64,000 nt of DNA from Sediminibacterium sp. (GCF_030695065.1 NZ_JAUYTR010000016.1:310001-374000), one strand, 5' to 3'; positions 1-11,479 are shown, counted from the stretch's first letter. Notes: generated from the letters alone by a model not told the origin. Program-made: numbers and translations.

Positions 1-1463
1 GTGCCCATTGCTGCAGATTTAATAGCTGCTAAACATTGATCTATCTTTGCTTGGTCTCTTTTATATTTCAATTCAGTCAACTTTGCTGTTTGGAGTTGAC
101 GAATACTATCGTCAATTTTAAAACCAGGCACCGGATTTTCTTTATCAATGGTAAACTTATTTACCCCAACAATAATCTTATCACCGCATTCAATATTTCG
201 CTGATATTCAAATGCACTTCGGGCAATTTCATCCTGCATAAAACCTTGTTCAATGGCACTTACACTACCACCCATTGCAGTTATTTTATTCATTAGTTCC
301 CAAGCTTTGTTCTCTACTTCTGAAGTAAGCGATTCCACAAAATAACTGCCTGCTAATGGATCAACTGTATCAGGTGCTCCACTTTCAAAAGCAACAATCT
401 GCTGGGTTCTTAATGCAATTCTAGCCGCTTCTTCTGTTGGCAAACTTAAGGCTTCATCATAGCCATTGGTGTGTAAGCTTTGTGTACCTCCAAGCACTGC
501 AGCAAGTGTTTGAATAGTTACCCTGCTGATATTATTTAAAGGTTGCTGAGCCGTTAATGTGGCACCCCCAGTTTGAGTATGAAAACGCAACATCATTGCT
601 TTTTCATCTGTTGCTCCTAATTCTTTCATAATTCGTGCCCACATTTTTCGGGCAGCACGAAACTTGGCTACTTCCTCAAATAAATTATTGTGTGCATTAA
701 AAAAGAAGGACAACCTTTTTCCAAATACGTTGATGTCTAAACCCTTTGCCAGCGCAGCTTCCACGTATGCTTTGCCATTACTTAATGTAAAAGCTATTTC
801 TTGAACAGCTGTACTGCCTGCCTCGCGAATATGATAACCAGAAATAGATATCGTATTCCATTTAGGTAAAGAAGTACTGCACCATTCAAATATATCGGTG
901 ATAATTCTCATGGAAGGTTTAGGTGGATAAATATATGTTCCTCTTGCTGCGTACTCTTTTAAAATATCATTTTGAATAGTTCCAGCAATCTTATTTAAAT
1001 CGGCCCCCTGTTTTTTTGCTAATGCAACATACATGGCCAATAAAATAAAACCAGTTGCATTAATGGTCATTGAAGTACTTACTTGTTCCAATTGAATCCC
1101 TTTAAACAACAACTCCATGTCTTCTAAACTATCTATAGCAACACCTACTTTACCTACTTCACCCTCTGATAAAGCATGATCGCTATCATACCCAATTTGA
1201 GTAGGTAAATCAAAAGCTACACTTAGCCCCATTACACCTTGACTTAATAAATAATGGTAACGTTTATTGCTCTCTTCTGCAGTAGAAAACCCAGCATATT
1301 GTCGCATCGTCCATAACTTACCCCTATACATATCGGGTTGAACCCCTCTAGTATAAGGAAACGCTCCCGGCATTTCTTCGTTCAATTGCAATTTTGATAG
1401 GTCTTCAGCTGTGTAACAAGCTTTTATTTCAATTCCACTATCGGTCATTTTTTTTGCTGGCAT
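1..1463 (-). CDS. Methylmalonyl-CoA mutase family protein, large/catalytic subunit (3' end truncated by window edge)
   Basis: Reverse-strand translation from ATG at 1463 reads [96 protein letters not shown]..., a typical mutase TIM-barrel N-terminus. Open to the window edge, so absent from the ORF track. Confidence 0.9.
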   Translation of the reverse strand, partial: MPAKKMTDSGIEIKACYTAEDLSKLQLNEEMPGAFPYTRGVQPDMYRGKLWTMRQYAGFSTAEESNKRYHYLLSQGVMGLSVAFDLPTQIGYDSDHALSEGEVGKVGVAIDSLEDMELLFKGIQLEQVSTSMTINATGFILLAMYVALAKKQGADLNKIAGTIQNDILKEYAARGTYIYPPKPSMRIITDIFEWCSTSLPKWNTISISGYHIREAGSTAVQEIAFTLSNGKAYVEAALAKGLDINVFGKRLSFFFNAHNNLFEEVAKFRAARKMWARIMKELGATDEKAMMLRFHTQTGGATLTAQQPLNNISRVTIQTLAAVLGGTQSLHTNGYDEALSLPTEEAARIALRTQQIVAFESGAPDTVDPLAGSYFVESLTSEVENKAWELMNKITAMGGSVSAIEQGFMQDEIARSAFEYQRNIECGDKIIVGVNKFTIDKENPVPGFKIDDSIRQLQTAKLTELKYKRDQAKIDQCLAAIKSAAMG

Positions 1464-1478
1464 GTTTCTCGTTTTATT

Positions 1479-1979
1479 TTACAACAATTGCTTTACTTCA
1501 TAACTCAATGCTTCCGACACCAATTCATGTAAAGCTGCTGAAGGATTGGCAACCAAGTATTGCATAATGGCTTTTTGCAAATCTAATCCAGATGCATTAG
1601 AAGGCAATTGCAGCCCAATTTGGTTGATGATTTGTAAATTTTTTTCTTTCAAATTTTTAACCGCCTTCCAAGACGCAGGGCTGATATACATTTGCTGGGT
1701 TACGTTAAAATCAAATTCCTCCCGTATAATTTTAGTATACATTATTTGAAGTTCAGCAGCTGAGATGGCATTTGCGGCATTTCTATTGATTAAGTTAGGC
1801 AAAGCAATTCTATCGGTCAACAATAGAAGGCGTTCGTAAGCTTGCAATGGCAGCGGACTGTTTGCCTTACTTTGTTGCTTTTCATAAATGACCAGCCTGC
1901 GTTGTAAGTAAATTAAATACCCTGCCATAGAAGCAATAAAAACAGCCACTATTACCGTAATTAACACCGAATTATCCAT
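1479..1979 (-). CDS. Hypothetical protein with N-terminal transmembrane helix
   Basis: 166-aa ORF 15 nt upstream of the mutase on the same strand; one hydrophobic N-terminal segment. Confidence 0.65.
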   Translation of the reverse strand: MDNSVLITVIVAVFIASMAGYLIYLQRRLVIYEKQQSKANSPLPLQAYERLLLLTDRIALPNLINRNAANAISAAELQIMYTKIIREEFDFNVTQQMYISPASWKAVKNLKEKNLQIINQIGLQLPSNASGLDLQKAIMQYLVANPSAALHELVSEALSYEVKQLL

Positions 1980-2066
1980 TCTCTAGATTCTTTATACAAA
2001 GGTAGGGGATGAACAAGGAATTCCTTCTATCGTAAACCTAAAGAGACGAGGGTTCAGGCAAAATGG

Positions 2067-2074
2067 TAACTTTG
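2067..2074 (+). promoter_or_regulatory. Putative Bacteroidota -7 element TAACTTTG
   Basis: Matches TAnnTTTG, 17 nt upstream of the ATG at 2092. Confidence 0.45.
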
Positions 2075-2091
2075 TACCTTAAATATTGAAT

Positions 2092-2442
2092 ATGGAAACA
2101 GCAATTACAACTCAAATTCCAGTAACCTTCACTGAGGGGGCAATTGTAGAAATTAAGCGATTAATGGCTGAACCCAACTTTGACACTACACAACGTTTAA
2201 GAGTGGGCGTAAAAGGGGGCGGATGCAGTGGTATGACTTATGTGTTGGGTTTTGATCAAACCGAAAAAGAAGATGAATTATTTGAAATTGAAGGAATACC
2301 ATGTATCATGAATAAAAGCCATAGCCTTTACTTATATGGCATGGAAATAGATTGGCAGGGTGGCCTTAATAGCAGGGGTTTTACTTTTAGTAATCCAAAC
2401 GCCAGCAAAACTTGCGGCTGTGGAACTTCATTTGCTGTTTAA
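2092..2442 (+). CDS. HesB/IscA family iron-sulfur cluster assembly protein
   Basis: GGGCSGMTYVLGF and C-terminal CGCGTSF motifs of A-type Fe-S carriers. The 2092 ATG is preferred over 2086. Confidence 0.9.
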   Translation: METAITTQIPVTFTEGAIVEIKRLMAEPNFDTTQRLRVGVKGGGCSGMTYVLGFDQTEKEDELFEIEGIPCIMNKSHSLYLYGMEIDWQGGLNSRGFTFSNPNASKTCGCGTSFAV

Positions 2443-2504
2443 GTCAAAATCAACCGCTTCAAATTATTTGCGGTTATAATCCCCATTCAAAATTGAATTA
2501 AAAT

Positions 2505-2537
2505 AAAAATGCCCCAATTTACATTGAGGCATTTTTT
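2505..2537. terminator. Bidirectional intrinsic terminator
   Basis: AAAAATGCCcCAATttacATTGaGGCATTTTTT hairpin between convergent genes. Confidence 0.8.
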
Positions 2538-2554
2538 ATTAAATAACTAATAGC

Positions 2555-5500
2555 TTATTTAGTTTTTGTACCCAAGGCTCTTCCTTTACCGAAATCTACT
2601 AGGAAAGGAGCTGCAACAAATATTGAAGAATAGGTACCAGTAGCCACCCCAATCAACATTGCAAATGCAAATCCTCTGGTTACTTCACCGCCAAATATGA
2701 ATAAAATCAAGATGGTTAAGAACACCGTAACAGAAGTCATAATGGTTCTGCTTAAAGTTTCGTTGATTGCTCTATTAATGATGGTAGCATTAGGCGATCC
2801 CTTCATCATTGCGCTGTCTTCTCTAATACGGTCGTAAACAATAACGGTATCGTTCATAGAGAAACCTATAACTGTAAGTATTGCCGCAATAAAGTGCTGA
2901 TCAATTTCTAATGGGAATGGAACAAAATCCTTTAAGAAACTAAATACAATCAAGGTTACAAATACGTCGTGCATTAACGCAACAATGGATCCCAAAGAAT
3001 ATCTCCAATCGCGGAAACGTATGAAGATGTACAAGCAAATTACAATTACTGCAAACAAAGTAGCTTTGGTTGCACCTGCTTTTAAATCATCAGAAATGGT
3101 AGGTAATACTGTTTGTGATCCTTGTTTGTAAGAATTTTCAAATGTATCAAAACTAGTTCCAGCAGGTAAGTATTTAGTTAACCCTTCATATAACTTGCGT
3201 TCTACTTCAGCATCAATATTATTACCCATTTCCTTAATCTTATAAGAAGTAGTAATATTTACCTGGTTCTTAACGTCAACAGTTTTAATAATTGGCGCTT
3301 CTCCAAACACCGTTTTTAAATCTTGGCGAATCATTTCTGGATCAACCGCTTTGTCAAACTTAACCGTGTAACTTCTACCACCAGCAAATTCTACTCCTTC
3401 ATCAAAACCATGGAAAAAAGAGGCAATACCCATTACAAAGATTACTGCAGATAGCATGTATGCATACTTTCTGTATTCAATAAACTTGAAGTTGGCATGG
3501 TTAAAGACTTTTCTTGAAATACCCGTAAAATATTCAAAGTGTCTGTTCTTGTTGGTATACCAATCTGAAATTAAACGAGATACTAAGATTCCACAGAACA
3601 ATGATAATAAGATACCAATGATTTGTGTGGTTGCAAACCCTAGCACAGGGCCTAAACCAAAGTAAGCAAGAATAATAGCTGTTAATAGGGTGGTGATATG
3701 ACCATCTAATACAGGAGCAAGAGATCGCTTATAGCCTTCATTCACTGCTGCAGAATAGTTTTTACCCTTAGTTAACTCCTCTTTAATACGCTCGAAAATG
3801 ATTACGTTGGTATCTACTGCCATACCAATGGTTAGTACCAAACCTGCAATACCAGGAGCAGTTAACGTAAATCCTAAAGCACTCAATACGCCTATGGTAA
3901 ATAATAGGTTTAAGATCAATGCAATATTTGCAACCCATCCACCAGTGTTAAAATACAATAACATCAAGGCAAAAATGACCAAGAACGAAATACCAAAAGA
4001 CAAAGCACCACCTTTGATAGATTCGCTTCCCAAAGTTGGCCCTACTGTTTGGCTCTGTACTATTTTAGCAGGAGCAGGTAATTTACCACTCTCTAAAATT
4101 TCAGATAAATCTTGTGCTTCTTTAATAGTGTAGTTTCCACTTATTTGTGAATTACCAGTAGTAATAGGATCATTCACGTTAGGAGCAGAGTAAACAAAAT
4201 TATCTAATACAATTGCAATAGGCTTACCCACATTTCTGGTGGTCATTTTAGCCCATATATTAGAACCAACTTTGTCCATATTCATTTTGATAGCAATTCT
4301 ACCACGCTCATCATAGTCTTGAGAAGCGCCCGCAATACGGTCGCCCTCTAATTCTGCCTGACCATTGTCTAATGTTTTGATTGCATATAAAGTAAGAATG
4401 TCTTTTGCTTTAGGATCGTCTAATTCTGCTTTACCATACATGAATACTAAGTTAGAAGGGAACTTGCTTTTTACAGATTCCATTGCTAAGTAATCATTTA
4501 AAGTACCAGTGTCTTTTGATTGAATATATCCTAAGGCTGCAGGATATACAGGACGACCATTTTCTGCTTGATAAGGTTGTGTCAATTGCATCAAACGAAG
4601 AATAGGATTCTCCGTTGCTTTAATAGCTGCAGAATCTGTTTTAGCTGTAGTTGCTTTATTTGCCAACGCAGAAATAGTAGCAGTTTTGCTGGTATCTCCT
4701 TTAGGCTGAACCACAGCGGTAGCTTTAGTTGTATCTACAACTGTTGCTACTTTATCGGCACCTGTTAAATAATCTTGAACTGCTTTATCTGCAGCAACAA
4801 TACCTGACTGAACATCTTTGTTTTCCCAAGTATACACTTCAAAGAATTGAAGATTGGCAGTAGATTGTAAGTAATTTCTTACACGATCCTTATCGTTTAC
4901 ACCAGCCAATTCAATATTGATTCTACCTTTAGCTGGATCTGGATTGATGTTGTTTGATGATACCCCGAAACGATCAATTCTAGTTCTTAAAATTCTGAAA
5001 GTATTATTGAAAGCCGCTTCTGCCTGCTTCCTAAGGTAGTCTTCTACTTTAGCATTTGAATCTTCAATTTTTACCGCACTAGCACTTTTTGTTGTGAAGA
5101 ATGGAGCTAATTTTCCATCTGGGCTTACTTTGCTATACTCTGCTAAAAACAAAGTAATCAAGTCTGCTCCACTGTTTGCTTTTCTTTCAACAGCAGCATC
5201 CAATGCTTTGTTGAAATTGGCATCTTTGGTAAAATTGCTTAATGATTTAATTAAACCATCTAAGCCAACTTCCATGGTTACACTCATACCACCTTGTAAG
5301 TCTAGACCCAACATCAACTCTTTTTCTTTGGCACTACGGTAAGTAGTTAATCCAAAAGCCAATTTGGTGTCTTTGGTACTGTCTAACAAACGAAGTAATC
5401 GGGTTTTCTTTAGGTCTTCTAAAGAATCGGTGTAAGCAGCTTGCAATTCCTTGTTGCCAGGGTATTGCTGTTCTGCAGTTGGGAAACGTTTTAACCACTC

Positions 5501-5620
5501 TGTGGCTTTCTTTTCCATTGCAGTTTCATGGCTATTTACAAACCAAGTGAATGATAACTGGTAAAGACAAATTAATGTAAGTGCTATGGCAAAAAAACGC
5601 ACTAAACCTTTCAGTTGCAT
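2555..5620 (-). CDS. secDF: Fused protein translocase SecDF
   Basis: 1021 aa with SecD (LGLDLQGGMSVTMEV, VLTIGMAVDTNVIIFERI) and SecF (GVEFAGGRSYTVKF, VIGFSMNDTVIVYDRIRE) signatures in one ORF. Confidence 0.95.
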   Translation of the reverse strand: MQLKGLVRFFAIALTLICLYQLSFTWFVNSHETAMEKKATEWLKRFPTAEQQYPGNKELQAAYTDSLEDLKKTRLLRLLDSTKDTKLAFGLTTYRSAKEKELMLGLDLQGGMSVTMEVGLDGLIKSLSNFTKDANFNKALDAAVERKANSGADLITLFLAEYSKVSPDGKLAPFFTTKSASAVKIEDSNAKVEDYLRKQAEAAFNNTFRILRTRIDRFGVSSNNINPDPAKGRINIELAGVNDKDRVRNYLQSTANLQFFEVYTWENKDVQSGIVAADKAVQDYLTGADKVATVVDTTKATAVVQPKGDTSKTATISALANKATTAKTDSAAIKATENPILRLMQLTQPYQAENGRPVYPAALGYIQSKDTGTLNDYLAMESVKSKFPSNLVFMYGKAELDDPKAKDILTLYAIKTLDNGQAELEGDRIAGASQDYDERGRIAIKMNMDKVGSNIWAKMTTRNVGKPIAIVLDNFVYSAPNVNDPITTGNSQISGNYTIKEAQDLSEILESGKLPAPAKIVQSQTVGPTLGSESIKGGALSFGISFLVIFALMLLYFNTGGWVANIALILNLLFTIGVLSALGFTLTAPGIAGLVLTIGMAVDTNVIIFERIKEELTKGKNYSAAVNEGYKRSLAPVLDGHITTLLTAIILAYFGLGPVLGFATTQIIGILLSLFCGILVSRLISDWYTNKNRHFEYFTGISRKVFNHANFKFIEYRKYAYMLSAVIFVMGIASFFHGFDEGVEFAGGRSYTVKFDKAVDPEMIRQDLKTVFGEAPIIKTVDVKNQVNITTSYKIKEMGNNIDAEVERKLYEGLTKYLPAGTSFDTFENSYKQGSQTVLPTISDDLKAGATKATLFAVIVICLYIFIRFRDWRYSLGSIVALMHDVFVTLIVFSFLKDFVPFPLEIDQHFIAAILTVIGFSMNDTVIVYDRIREDSAMMKGSPNATIINRAINETLSRTIMTSVTVFLTILILFIFGGEVTRGFAFAMLIGVATGTYSSIFVAAPFLVDFGKGRALGTKTK

Positions 5621-5687
5621 ATTAGTAACGGTTTACGAAGTTTTATTCCTGATTTTTTCAGGACGGCAAAGATAGGGGAATGAGTGA

Positions 5688-6146
5688 TTAATTCACAGTA
5701 ACATCAAAGTAAAGAGGGGTATTAGGTGGAATTGCGCCTCTACCCACGCAGGAATAAGCCAATGCCGATGGGATAATTAAGCGGATTCTGCCACCTCTCT
5801 TAACCAATGGAATACCTATTTTCCAGCCTTCTATCACTTGATTTAGCCCAAAAGTTGCAGGGGTAGCATTGGCTTCAAATGTAACGCCATTAAGGTATTT
5901 ACCTGTATAAATGGCAGAAACAGTGGATGCAGCGTCTAATGTGGCACCGGTACCAAGATTAATAATTTGATATAATAAACCACTAGGATGTTCGGTATAA
6001 TTGATACTATTATCTGTGCAAAATTTAACCATGGCATCTTTTTCAGCAGCAACCGCAACCGGGGTACAGCCGGTATCCTGGGTTTTTCCACAAGACAAAA
6101 CAGCAAAAGTGATCAATAAACCCAAAGCAATCAGTGATTTTTTCAT
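5688..6146 (-). CDS. FKBP-type peptidyl-prolyl cis-trans isomerase, putative lipoprotein
   Basis: LSCGK lipobox; FKBP motifs VSAIYTGKYLNGVTFEA...VIEGWKIGIPLVKRGGRIRLIIPSALAY. Confidence 0.9.
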   Translation of the reverse strand: MKKSLIALGLLITFAVLSCGKTQDTGCTPVAVAAEKDAMVKFCTDNSINYTEHPSGLLYQIINLGTGATLDAASTVSAIYTGKYLNGVTFEANATPATFGLNQVIEGWKIGIPLVKRGGRIRLIIPSALAYSCVGRGAIPPNTPLYFDVTVN

Positions 6147-6160
6147 TCTCAGTTTTCTTT

Positions 6161-6508
6161 TTAAGACGCAGAACTATTGTTTATGGCTGCATCATTGGTA
6201 GTTAATTTTTGTTTTTTGGCTAAAATTTCATGAAAACGTTGGTCATTCATTTCCCATTTAAACCTACGATACATAAAAGCGATAAATATAGATATGCCTA
6301 AAATGGCCATAAAAAGCACAAATGCACTCATTTTACTATTGGCTTCCATTGTAGCACGCTTATACCATCCCGATAAAATAAAAGCAAGCACAACAACACC
6401 TATAGCGAAACCTGAAGAAAGCCCGAACATAAAAGCTTTTCGGCTGCTTTTTTCTTTTTCACTATTCAATTGCCAGTAGGCAAAAAATGCTTCGTCGTCC
6501 ATTTGCAT
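6161..6508 (-). CDS. Hypothetical membrane protein
   Basis: 115-aa ORF with two hydrophobic segments, next to the FKBP gene on the same strand. Confidence 0.6.
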   Translation of the reverse strand: MQMDDEAFFAYWQLNSEKEKSSRKAFMFGLSSGFAIGVVVLAFILSGWYKRATMEANSKMSAFVLFMAILGISIFIAFMYRRFKWEMNDQRFHEILAKKQKLTTNDAAINNSSAS

Positions 6509-6578
6509 GGAGCAAAATTAGGTCAGTTTAAGCTAAAAATCGTAGATTACCTTAGCCACTTGTATTAATTATTCCATT

Positions 6579-7268
6579 ATGAATTTAAGAAAGATTACTG
6601 CGCCTCTTTATGTGGTTGTATTGTTGGTTCATTGTTATTTGCTTTGGATAGAACAACTAGAAATAGCAAGAATAACCAAAATTCTATTGATGCCATTATT
6701 GCTTTTGTATTTAGCTGAAGCGTTGGCGCCATCTTTAATAAAATTGAAATTGTCTAAAGCCTTGGTAGCTTCTGCTTTTTTAGCTTCATGGGGAGGTGAT
6801 ATATTTTTAATATACGATGGAAATCTATTTTTTATTGCAGGGATGCTTTGCTTTATGGCGGCACATTTTTGTTATATTATATTATTTATAAATATACAGC
6901 CATTTAAAATAAGCAAAGCTTTTTTACCCATTACAGGGGGAATTGTGGTGCTTGTTATGGGGGCAATCATTCTGAACCATTTAGCGCCAAAGTTGGGAGA
7001 TTTATTTTTACCTGTTTTAGTATACATGATTGTAATTGCAACCATGTTTGCTAGCGCAATAATGATTTCTTGTAATGCAGGTACCAAACAGTTTGGTGTA
7101 AATTATTTTGTTCCGGGTGCTGCATTGTTTGTTTTGTCTGATTCTATTTTGTCTTTGAATATTTTTGCATACAAGAATGTTTTCTTAGGTGTGATTGTAA
7201 TGCTAACTTATGGTTTTGCTCAGTTTCTTTTAGCTAAGGGTTTTAAAAATTACTTGTTGAACAAATAG
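6579..7268 (+). CDS. Lysoplasmalogenase-like (YhhN/TMEM86 family) membrane protein
   Basis: Multi-TM protein with SWGGDIFL and GAALFVLSDSILSLN motifs typical of YhhN. Confidence 0.75.
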   Translation: MNLRKITAPLYVVVLLVHCYLLWIEQLEIARITKILLMPLLLLYLAEALAPSLIKLKLSKALVASAFLASWGGDIFLIYDGNLFFIAGMLCFMAAHFCYIILFINIQPFKISKAFLPITGGIVVLVMGAIILNHLAPKLGDLFLPVLVYMIVIATMFASAIMISCNAGTKQFGVNYFVPGAALFVLSDSILSLNIFAYKNVFLGVIVMLTYGFAQFLLAKGFKNYLLNK

Positions 7269-7299
7269 CCATTTCTTTATGTATCTGTTATTTTTGCAG

Positions 7300-9474
7300 A
7301 TGAAATTTTTTGCAACCTTCTTGACAATCCTATTATTGTCTATAAAAGTTCAATCACAGGAAGTACCAACTACTTCAAATCATACTATTAAGATTGTAGT
7401 TAGAGAAGCCGAAGAGAAAAAGCCTTTGGCAGGAGCAACAGTGATGATCCCATCGTTAAAAAAAACCTTAGTAGCAGATAGCAACGGAGCTGCTTTATTT
7501 ACACAAATACCTGCCGGGAAATATACATTCAAGATCAGTTTTGTTGGATACGAAAATCAAGAAATTGTCATTAATCTGCCTCAAAAAAACGACTACTTTG
7601 AAATTTTATTGAGTCATGAAGAAGAGCATGAAGAGGAAGAAGTGATTGTTACATCAACCAGAATGAGTAGATCAATTGCAGATATTGCAACAAGGGTTGA
7701 AACCATTTCAGGAGAAGAATTAACAGAGAAAGGAAATATGAAACCGGGCGATATTAGAATGTTATTAAATGAGAGTACCGGTATTCAAACACAACAAACA
7801 TCTGCTACTTCTTATAATTCAAGTATTCGTATTCAAGGGTTAGATGGAAGGTATACACAAATACTCCGTGACGGATTCCCTTTGTATGCAGGCTTTTCAG
7901 GTGGATTGAGTTTAATGCAAGTGGCACCATTAGACTTAAAGCAAATTGAAGTGATCAAAGGATCTAGTTCTACTTTATATGGTGGTGGCGCAATTGCTGG
8001 CTTGGTTAATTTAGTTTCTAAAACTCCCACGAAAGAAAAAGAATTGAGCTTTTTAGCCAATGCAACTACTGCAGGTGGTTTAGATTTAAGCGGATTTTAT
8101 AGTGAACAATTCAGTAAAGTAGGGATTACTTTTTTTGGATCAAGAAATACTTCCAATGCTTACGATCCTGCTGGTATAGGGCTAACAGCCATTCCTAAAT
8201 TTGAGCGTTACACGATTCACCCTAGATTATTTTTTTCTGGGAATAAAACCAAAGCAAATTTTGGTTTGAATTATATTACTGAGAAGAGGCTAGGAGGTAG
8301 TATGGATTATATTAAGAATGGCAGTTTAGGTTATTTTGAAAACAATCAAACCAATAGATTGACTTCTCAATTTCAATTGACACATCAAATAAACGAGCAA
8401 TCTAATTTCGTATTTAAAAACAGCTATAGCCGATTCAACAGATCCATTCAAATTCCTGCCTATGAATTTAAAGGACTTCAACAAACCAGCTTTTCTGAAG
8501 CTACCTATCAATACAAAGCAACAAAACATGATTGGATTATTGGCACCAATTTTATTACCGATCATTTTAAAGAATTAAATACAACAGTTGCTAATTCTAG
8601 AGATTATCAATTCAATACATGGGGAATATTTATTCAAAATACTTGGAAAGCAAGCGAAATACTGAGCATTGAAACAGGACTAAGAGGAGATTATGTAAAA
8701 CAATTTGGATTTGAATTGCTTCCAAGAATAGCAGCCATTTTAAAAGCCAATGCACAATTAACCTTAAGATTAGGCGGCGGAATGGGCTATAAAACACCTA
8801 CTGTATTTAATGAAGAAGCAGAAAAATTACATTTTCGAAATATAAGACCAATTGATCAATTGATTTCAATCAATGAGCGTTCTGTTGGAGGAAATTTTGA
8901 TATTAATTTTCGTACAAGATTAGGAGAAATAGGGTTCGCAGTTAATCAATTATTTTTTTATACTAGATTAAATTCCCCCTTGGTATTAGTAAATAGTGGA
9001 ACAAGTTCATCTTTTGTAAACGCAAACGGTTTTATCAGTACCAAAGGAATGGAAACCAATCTGAGATTGAGTTACGAAGACTTCAAACTATTTATAGGCT
9101 ATACTTATGCAGATGTTAATACTCAATTCAACAATGTAAAAAACTGGTTTCCATTAACGTCCAGACACCGAGTTAATAATGTATTGATGTATGAAAAAGA
9201 AGGTAAATTCAAAATTGGTGCTGAAGCTTATTATTTTAGTCCTCAACAATTAAGTGATGGTGCAATGGGAAAATCATATTGGATTTTTGGATTAATGGCC
9301 GAAAAAATCTGGAATAATTTCTCCTTATTTATCAATTTTGAAAATTTTACCGATACCAGACAAACCAAATTCGACACCATTTATTCTGGTTCAATTAACA
9401 ACCCAATGTTTAGAGACATTTATGCCCCAGTGGATGGTTTTGTAATAAATGGAGGCCTCAAATTGAGATTATAA
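7300..9474 (+). CDS. TonB-dependent outer-membrane receptor with N-terminal carboxypeptidase-regulatory-like domain
   Basis: Signal peptide, KPLAGATVMIPSLKKTLVADSNGAALFTQIPAGKYTFKISFVGYE domain, plug domain (IRIQGLDGRYTQILRDGFPLY, VIKGSSSTLYGGGAIAGLVNLVSK), C-terminal beta strand. 7300 ATG chosen over 7279. Confidence 0.9.
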   Translation: MKFFATFLTILLLSIKVQSQEVPTTSNHTIKIVVREAEEKKPLAGATVMIPSLKKTLVADSNGAALFTQIPAGKYTFKISFVGYENQEIVINLPQKNDYFEILLSHEEEHEEEEVIVTSTRMSRSIADIATRVETISGEELTEKGNMKPGDIRMLLNESTGIQTQQTSATSYNSSIRIQGLDGRYTQILRDGFPLYAGFSGGLSLMQVAPLDLKQIEVIKGSSSTLYGGGAIAGLVNLVSKTPTKEKELSFLANATTAGGLDLSGFYSEQFSKVGITFFGSRNTSNAYDPAGIGLTAIPKFERYTIHPRLFFSGNKTKANFGLNYITEKRLGGSMDYIKNGSLGYFENNQTNRLTSQFQLTHQINEQSNFVFKNSYSRFNRSIQIPAYEFKGLQQTSFSEATYQYKATKHDWIIGTNFITDHFKELNTTVANSRDYQFNTWGIFIQNTWKASEILSIETGLRGDYVKQFGFELLPRIAAILKANAQLTLRLGGGMGYKTPTVFNEEAEKLHFRNIRPIDQLISINERSVGGNFDINFRTRLGEIGFAVNQLFFYTRLNSPLVLVNSGTSSSFVNANGFISTKGMETNLRLSYEDFKLFIGYTYADVNTQFNNVKNWFPLTSRHRVNNVLMYEKEGKFKIGAEAYYFSPQQLSDGAMGKSYWIFGLMAEKIWNNFSLFINFENFTDTRQTKFDTIYSGSINNPMFRDIYAPVDGFVINGGLKLRL

Positions 9475-9478
9475 AAAA

Positions 9479-9503
9479 GCCCCACCTGAAAATCAGGTGA
9501 GGC
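9479..9503. terminator. Intrinsic terminator between the TonB receptor and groEL
   Basis: GCCCCACCTGAaaaTCAGGTGAGGC inverted repeat between convergent genes. Confidence 0.75.
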
Positions 9504-9528
9504 AATATAACTATTGACTGAAATAGTA

Positions 9529-11163
9529 TTAGTAACCCATTCCACCCATATCAGGAGCACCACCGTGCGCATGAGGAGCTTCAGGCTTTGGCTTATCAGC
9601 AATTACACACTCTGTTGTTAACAACATCGCAGCAATTGATGCAGCATTCTCTAAGGCAACACGAGTTACTTTGGTAGGATCAATTACACCTGCTTTAAAC
9701 AAGTTCTCGTAAACTTCAGTACGAGCATTGAAACCAAAATCGCCCTTTCCTTCTTTTATTTTTTGAACCACAATAGAACCTTCGATTCCGCTGTTGATTA
9801 CAATTTGACGCAATGGCTCTTCAATTGCTCTTTTCACAATTTGAATACCAGTTAATTCGTCTTCATTAGCACCTTTCAACTTCTCTAAGCTTTCTACTGC
9901 GCGAATGTAGGCAACACCACCACCTGGTACAATACCTTCTTCAACTGCAGCTCTTGTAGCGTGTAAAGCATCGTCTACACGGTCTTTCTTTTCCTTCATT
10001 TCAACTTCAGTTGCAGCACCTACATAAAGCACCGCTACACCACCGCTTAATTTAGCTAAGCGCTCTTGTAATTTTTCGCGATCGTAGTCTGAAGTGGTAT
10101 TCTCTACCTGAGCTTTAATTTGGTTAACTCTTGCAGTAATATCTGCTTTTTTACCTTTACCACCTACAACAATAGTGTTATCCTTGTCAATAGTGATAGA
10201 AGCAGCTTGTCCTAAATAAGTAAGGTCTGCATTTTCTAATTTGAAGCCTTGCTCTTCGCTAATTACAGTACCTGCAGTTAGGATAGCAATATCAGTTAAC
10301 ATTTCTTTTCTACGGTCACCAAAACCTGGCGCTTTAACAGCAGCCACTTTAATGGTACCACGTAATTTATTCACCACTAGTGTAGCCAATGCTTCTCCTT
10401 CTAAATCTTCAGCAATAATTACCAAAGGACGACCAGTTTGAGCCACTTTCTCTAGGATATGTAAAATATCTTTCATAGCGCTGATCTTCTTATCGTAGAT
10501 CAAGATGTATGGATTCTGCATTTCAGCTTCCATTTTTTCGCTATTGGTTACAAAGTAAGGAGAAATATAACCACGGTCGAATTGCATACCTTCAACTACA
10601 TCAACAGTTGTATCGGTTCCTTTTGCTTCTTCAACAGTAATAACACCTTCTTTACCCACTTTAGCCATTGCAGTTGCAATTAACTTACCAATTTCGCTAT
10701 CACTATTAGCAGAAATGGTAGCTACTTGCTCAATTTTTTTAGAGTCGTTGCCTACTGCTTGAGATTGTGCTCTTAAGCTATCAACCACTTTAGCAACTGC
10801 TTTATCAATACCACGCTTTAAATCCATTGGATTAGCACCAGCAGCTACGTTCTTTAAGCCTTCGCTAATGATTGCTTGTGCCAATACAGTTGCAGTTGTA
10901 GTTCCGTCTCCTGCAATATCCGCAGTTTTAGAAGCTACTTCCTTAACCATTTGCGCACCCATGTTTTCAATTGCATCTTCTAATTCAATTTCTTTTGCAA
11001 CAGAAACACCATCCTTAGTTACTGAAGGTGCACCAAATTTTTTCTCAATAACCACATTGCGACCTTTAGGTCCTAATGTAACTTTAACAGCGTTGGCAAG
11101 GGTGTCAACGCCTTTCTTCATTTTATTTCTAGCTTCAATATCAAAGAAAATTTGCTTAGCCAT
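9529..11163 (-). CDS. groL: Chaperonin GroEL
   Basis: 544 aa, [59 protein letters not shown]... with C-terminal GGMGGMGY-type tail. Confidence 0.99.
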   Translation of the reverse strand: MAKQIFFDIEARNKMKKGVDTLANAVKVTLGPKGRNVVIEKKFGAPSVTKDGVSVAKEIELEDAIENMGAQMVKEVASKTADIAGDGTTTATVLAQAIISEGLKNVAAGANPMDLKRGIDKAVAKVVDSLRAQSQAVGNDSKKIEQVATISANSDSEIGKLIATAMAKVGKEGVITVEEAKGTDTTVDVVEGMQFDRGYISPYFVTNSEKMEAEMQNPYILIYDKKISAMKDILHILEKVAQTGRPLVIIAEDLEGEALATLVVNKLRGTIKVAAVKAPGFGDRRKEMLTDIAILTAGTVISEEQGFKLENADLTYLGQAASITIDKDNTIVVGGKGKKADITARVNQIKAQVENTTSDYDREKLQERLAKLSGGVAVLYVGAATEVEMKEKKDRVDDALHATRAAVEEGIVPGGGVAYIRAVESLEKLKGANEDELTGIQIVKRAIEEPLRQIVINSGIEGSIVVQKIKEGKGDFGFNARTEVYENLFKAGVIDPTKVTRVALENAASIAAMLLTTECVIADKPKPEAPHAHGGAPDMGGMGY

Positions 11164-11197
11164 ATTTGTAGTTTTACAATTTTAGAAATGATAATAA

Positions 11198-11479
11198 TTA
11201 AAGAATCGCCAACAGATCACTTTCTCTCATGATCAACAAGTCTTGTCCTTCAATTTGAACTTCAGTACCAGCATACTTGCCATACAATACAGTGTCACCT
11301 ACTTTTACGGTCATTGGCTCATCTGTTTTACCTTTTCCAGCAGCAACGATTACACCACGTTGTGGCTTTTCTTTTGCAGTATCAGGGATAATGATTCCAC
11401 CGGCTGTTTTTTCTTCAGCAGCAGCAGGCTTTACAAGAACTCTGTCGTGCAGAGGAGTAACGTTGATTTTCTTAGCCAT
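11198..11479 (-). CDS. groS: Co-chaperonin GroES
   Basis: 93 aa, [34 protein letters not shown]. Confidence 0.98.
   Translation of the reverse strand: MAKKINVTPLHDRVLVKPAAAEEKTAGGIIIPDTAKEKPQRGVIVAAGKGKTDEPMTVKVGDTVLYGKYAGTEVQIEGQDLLIMRESDLLAIL

Noticed and set aside
3456-5342. Plus-strand ORFs inside secDF (69-111 aa)
   Set aside because: Antisense to a well-supported coding gene; low-complexity, no motif or plausible start context.
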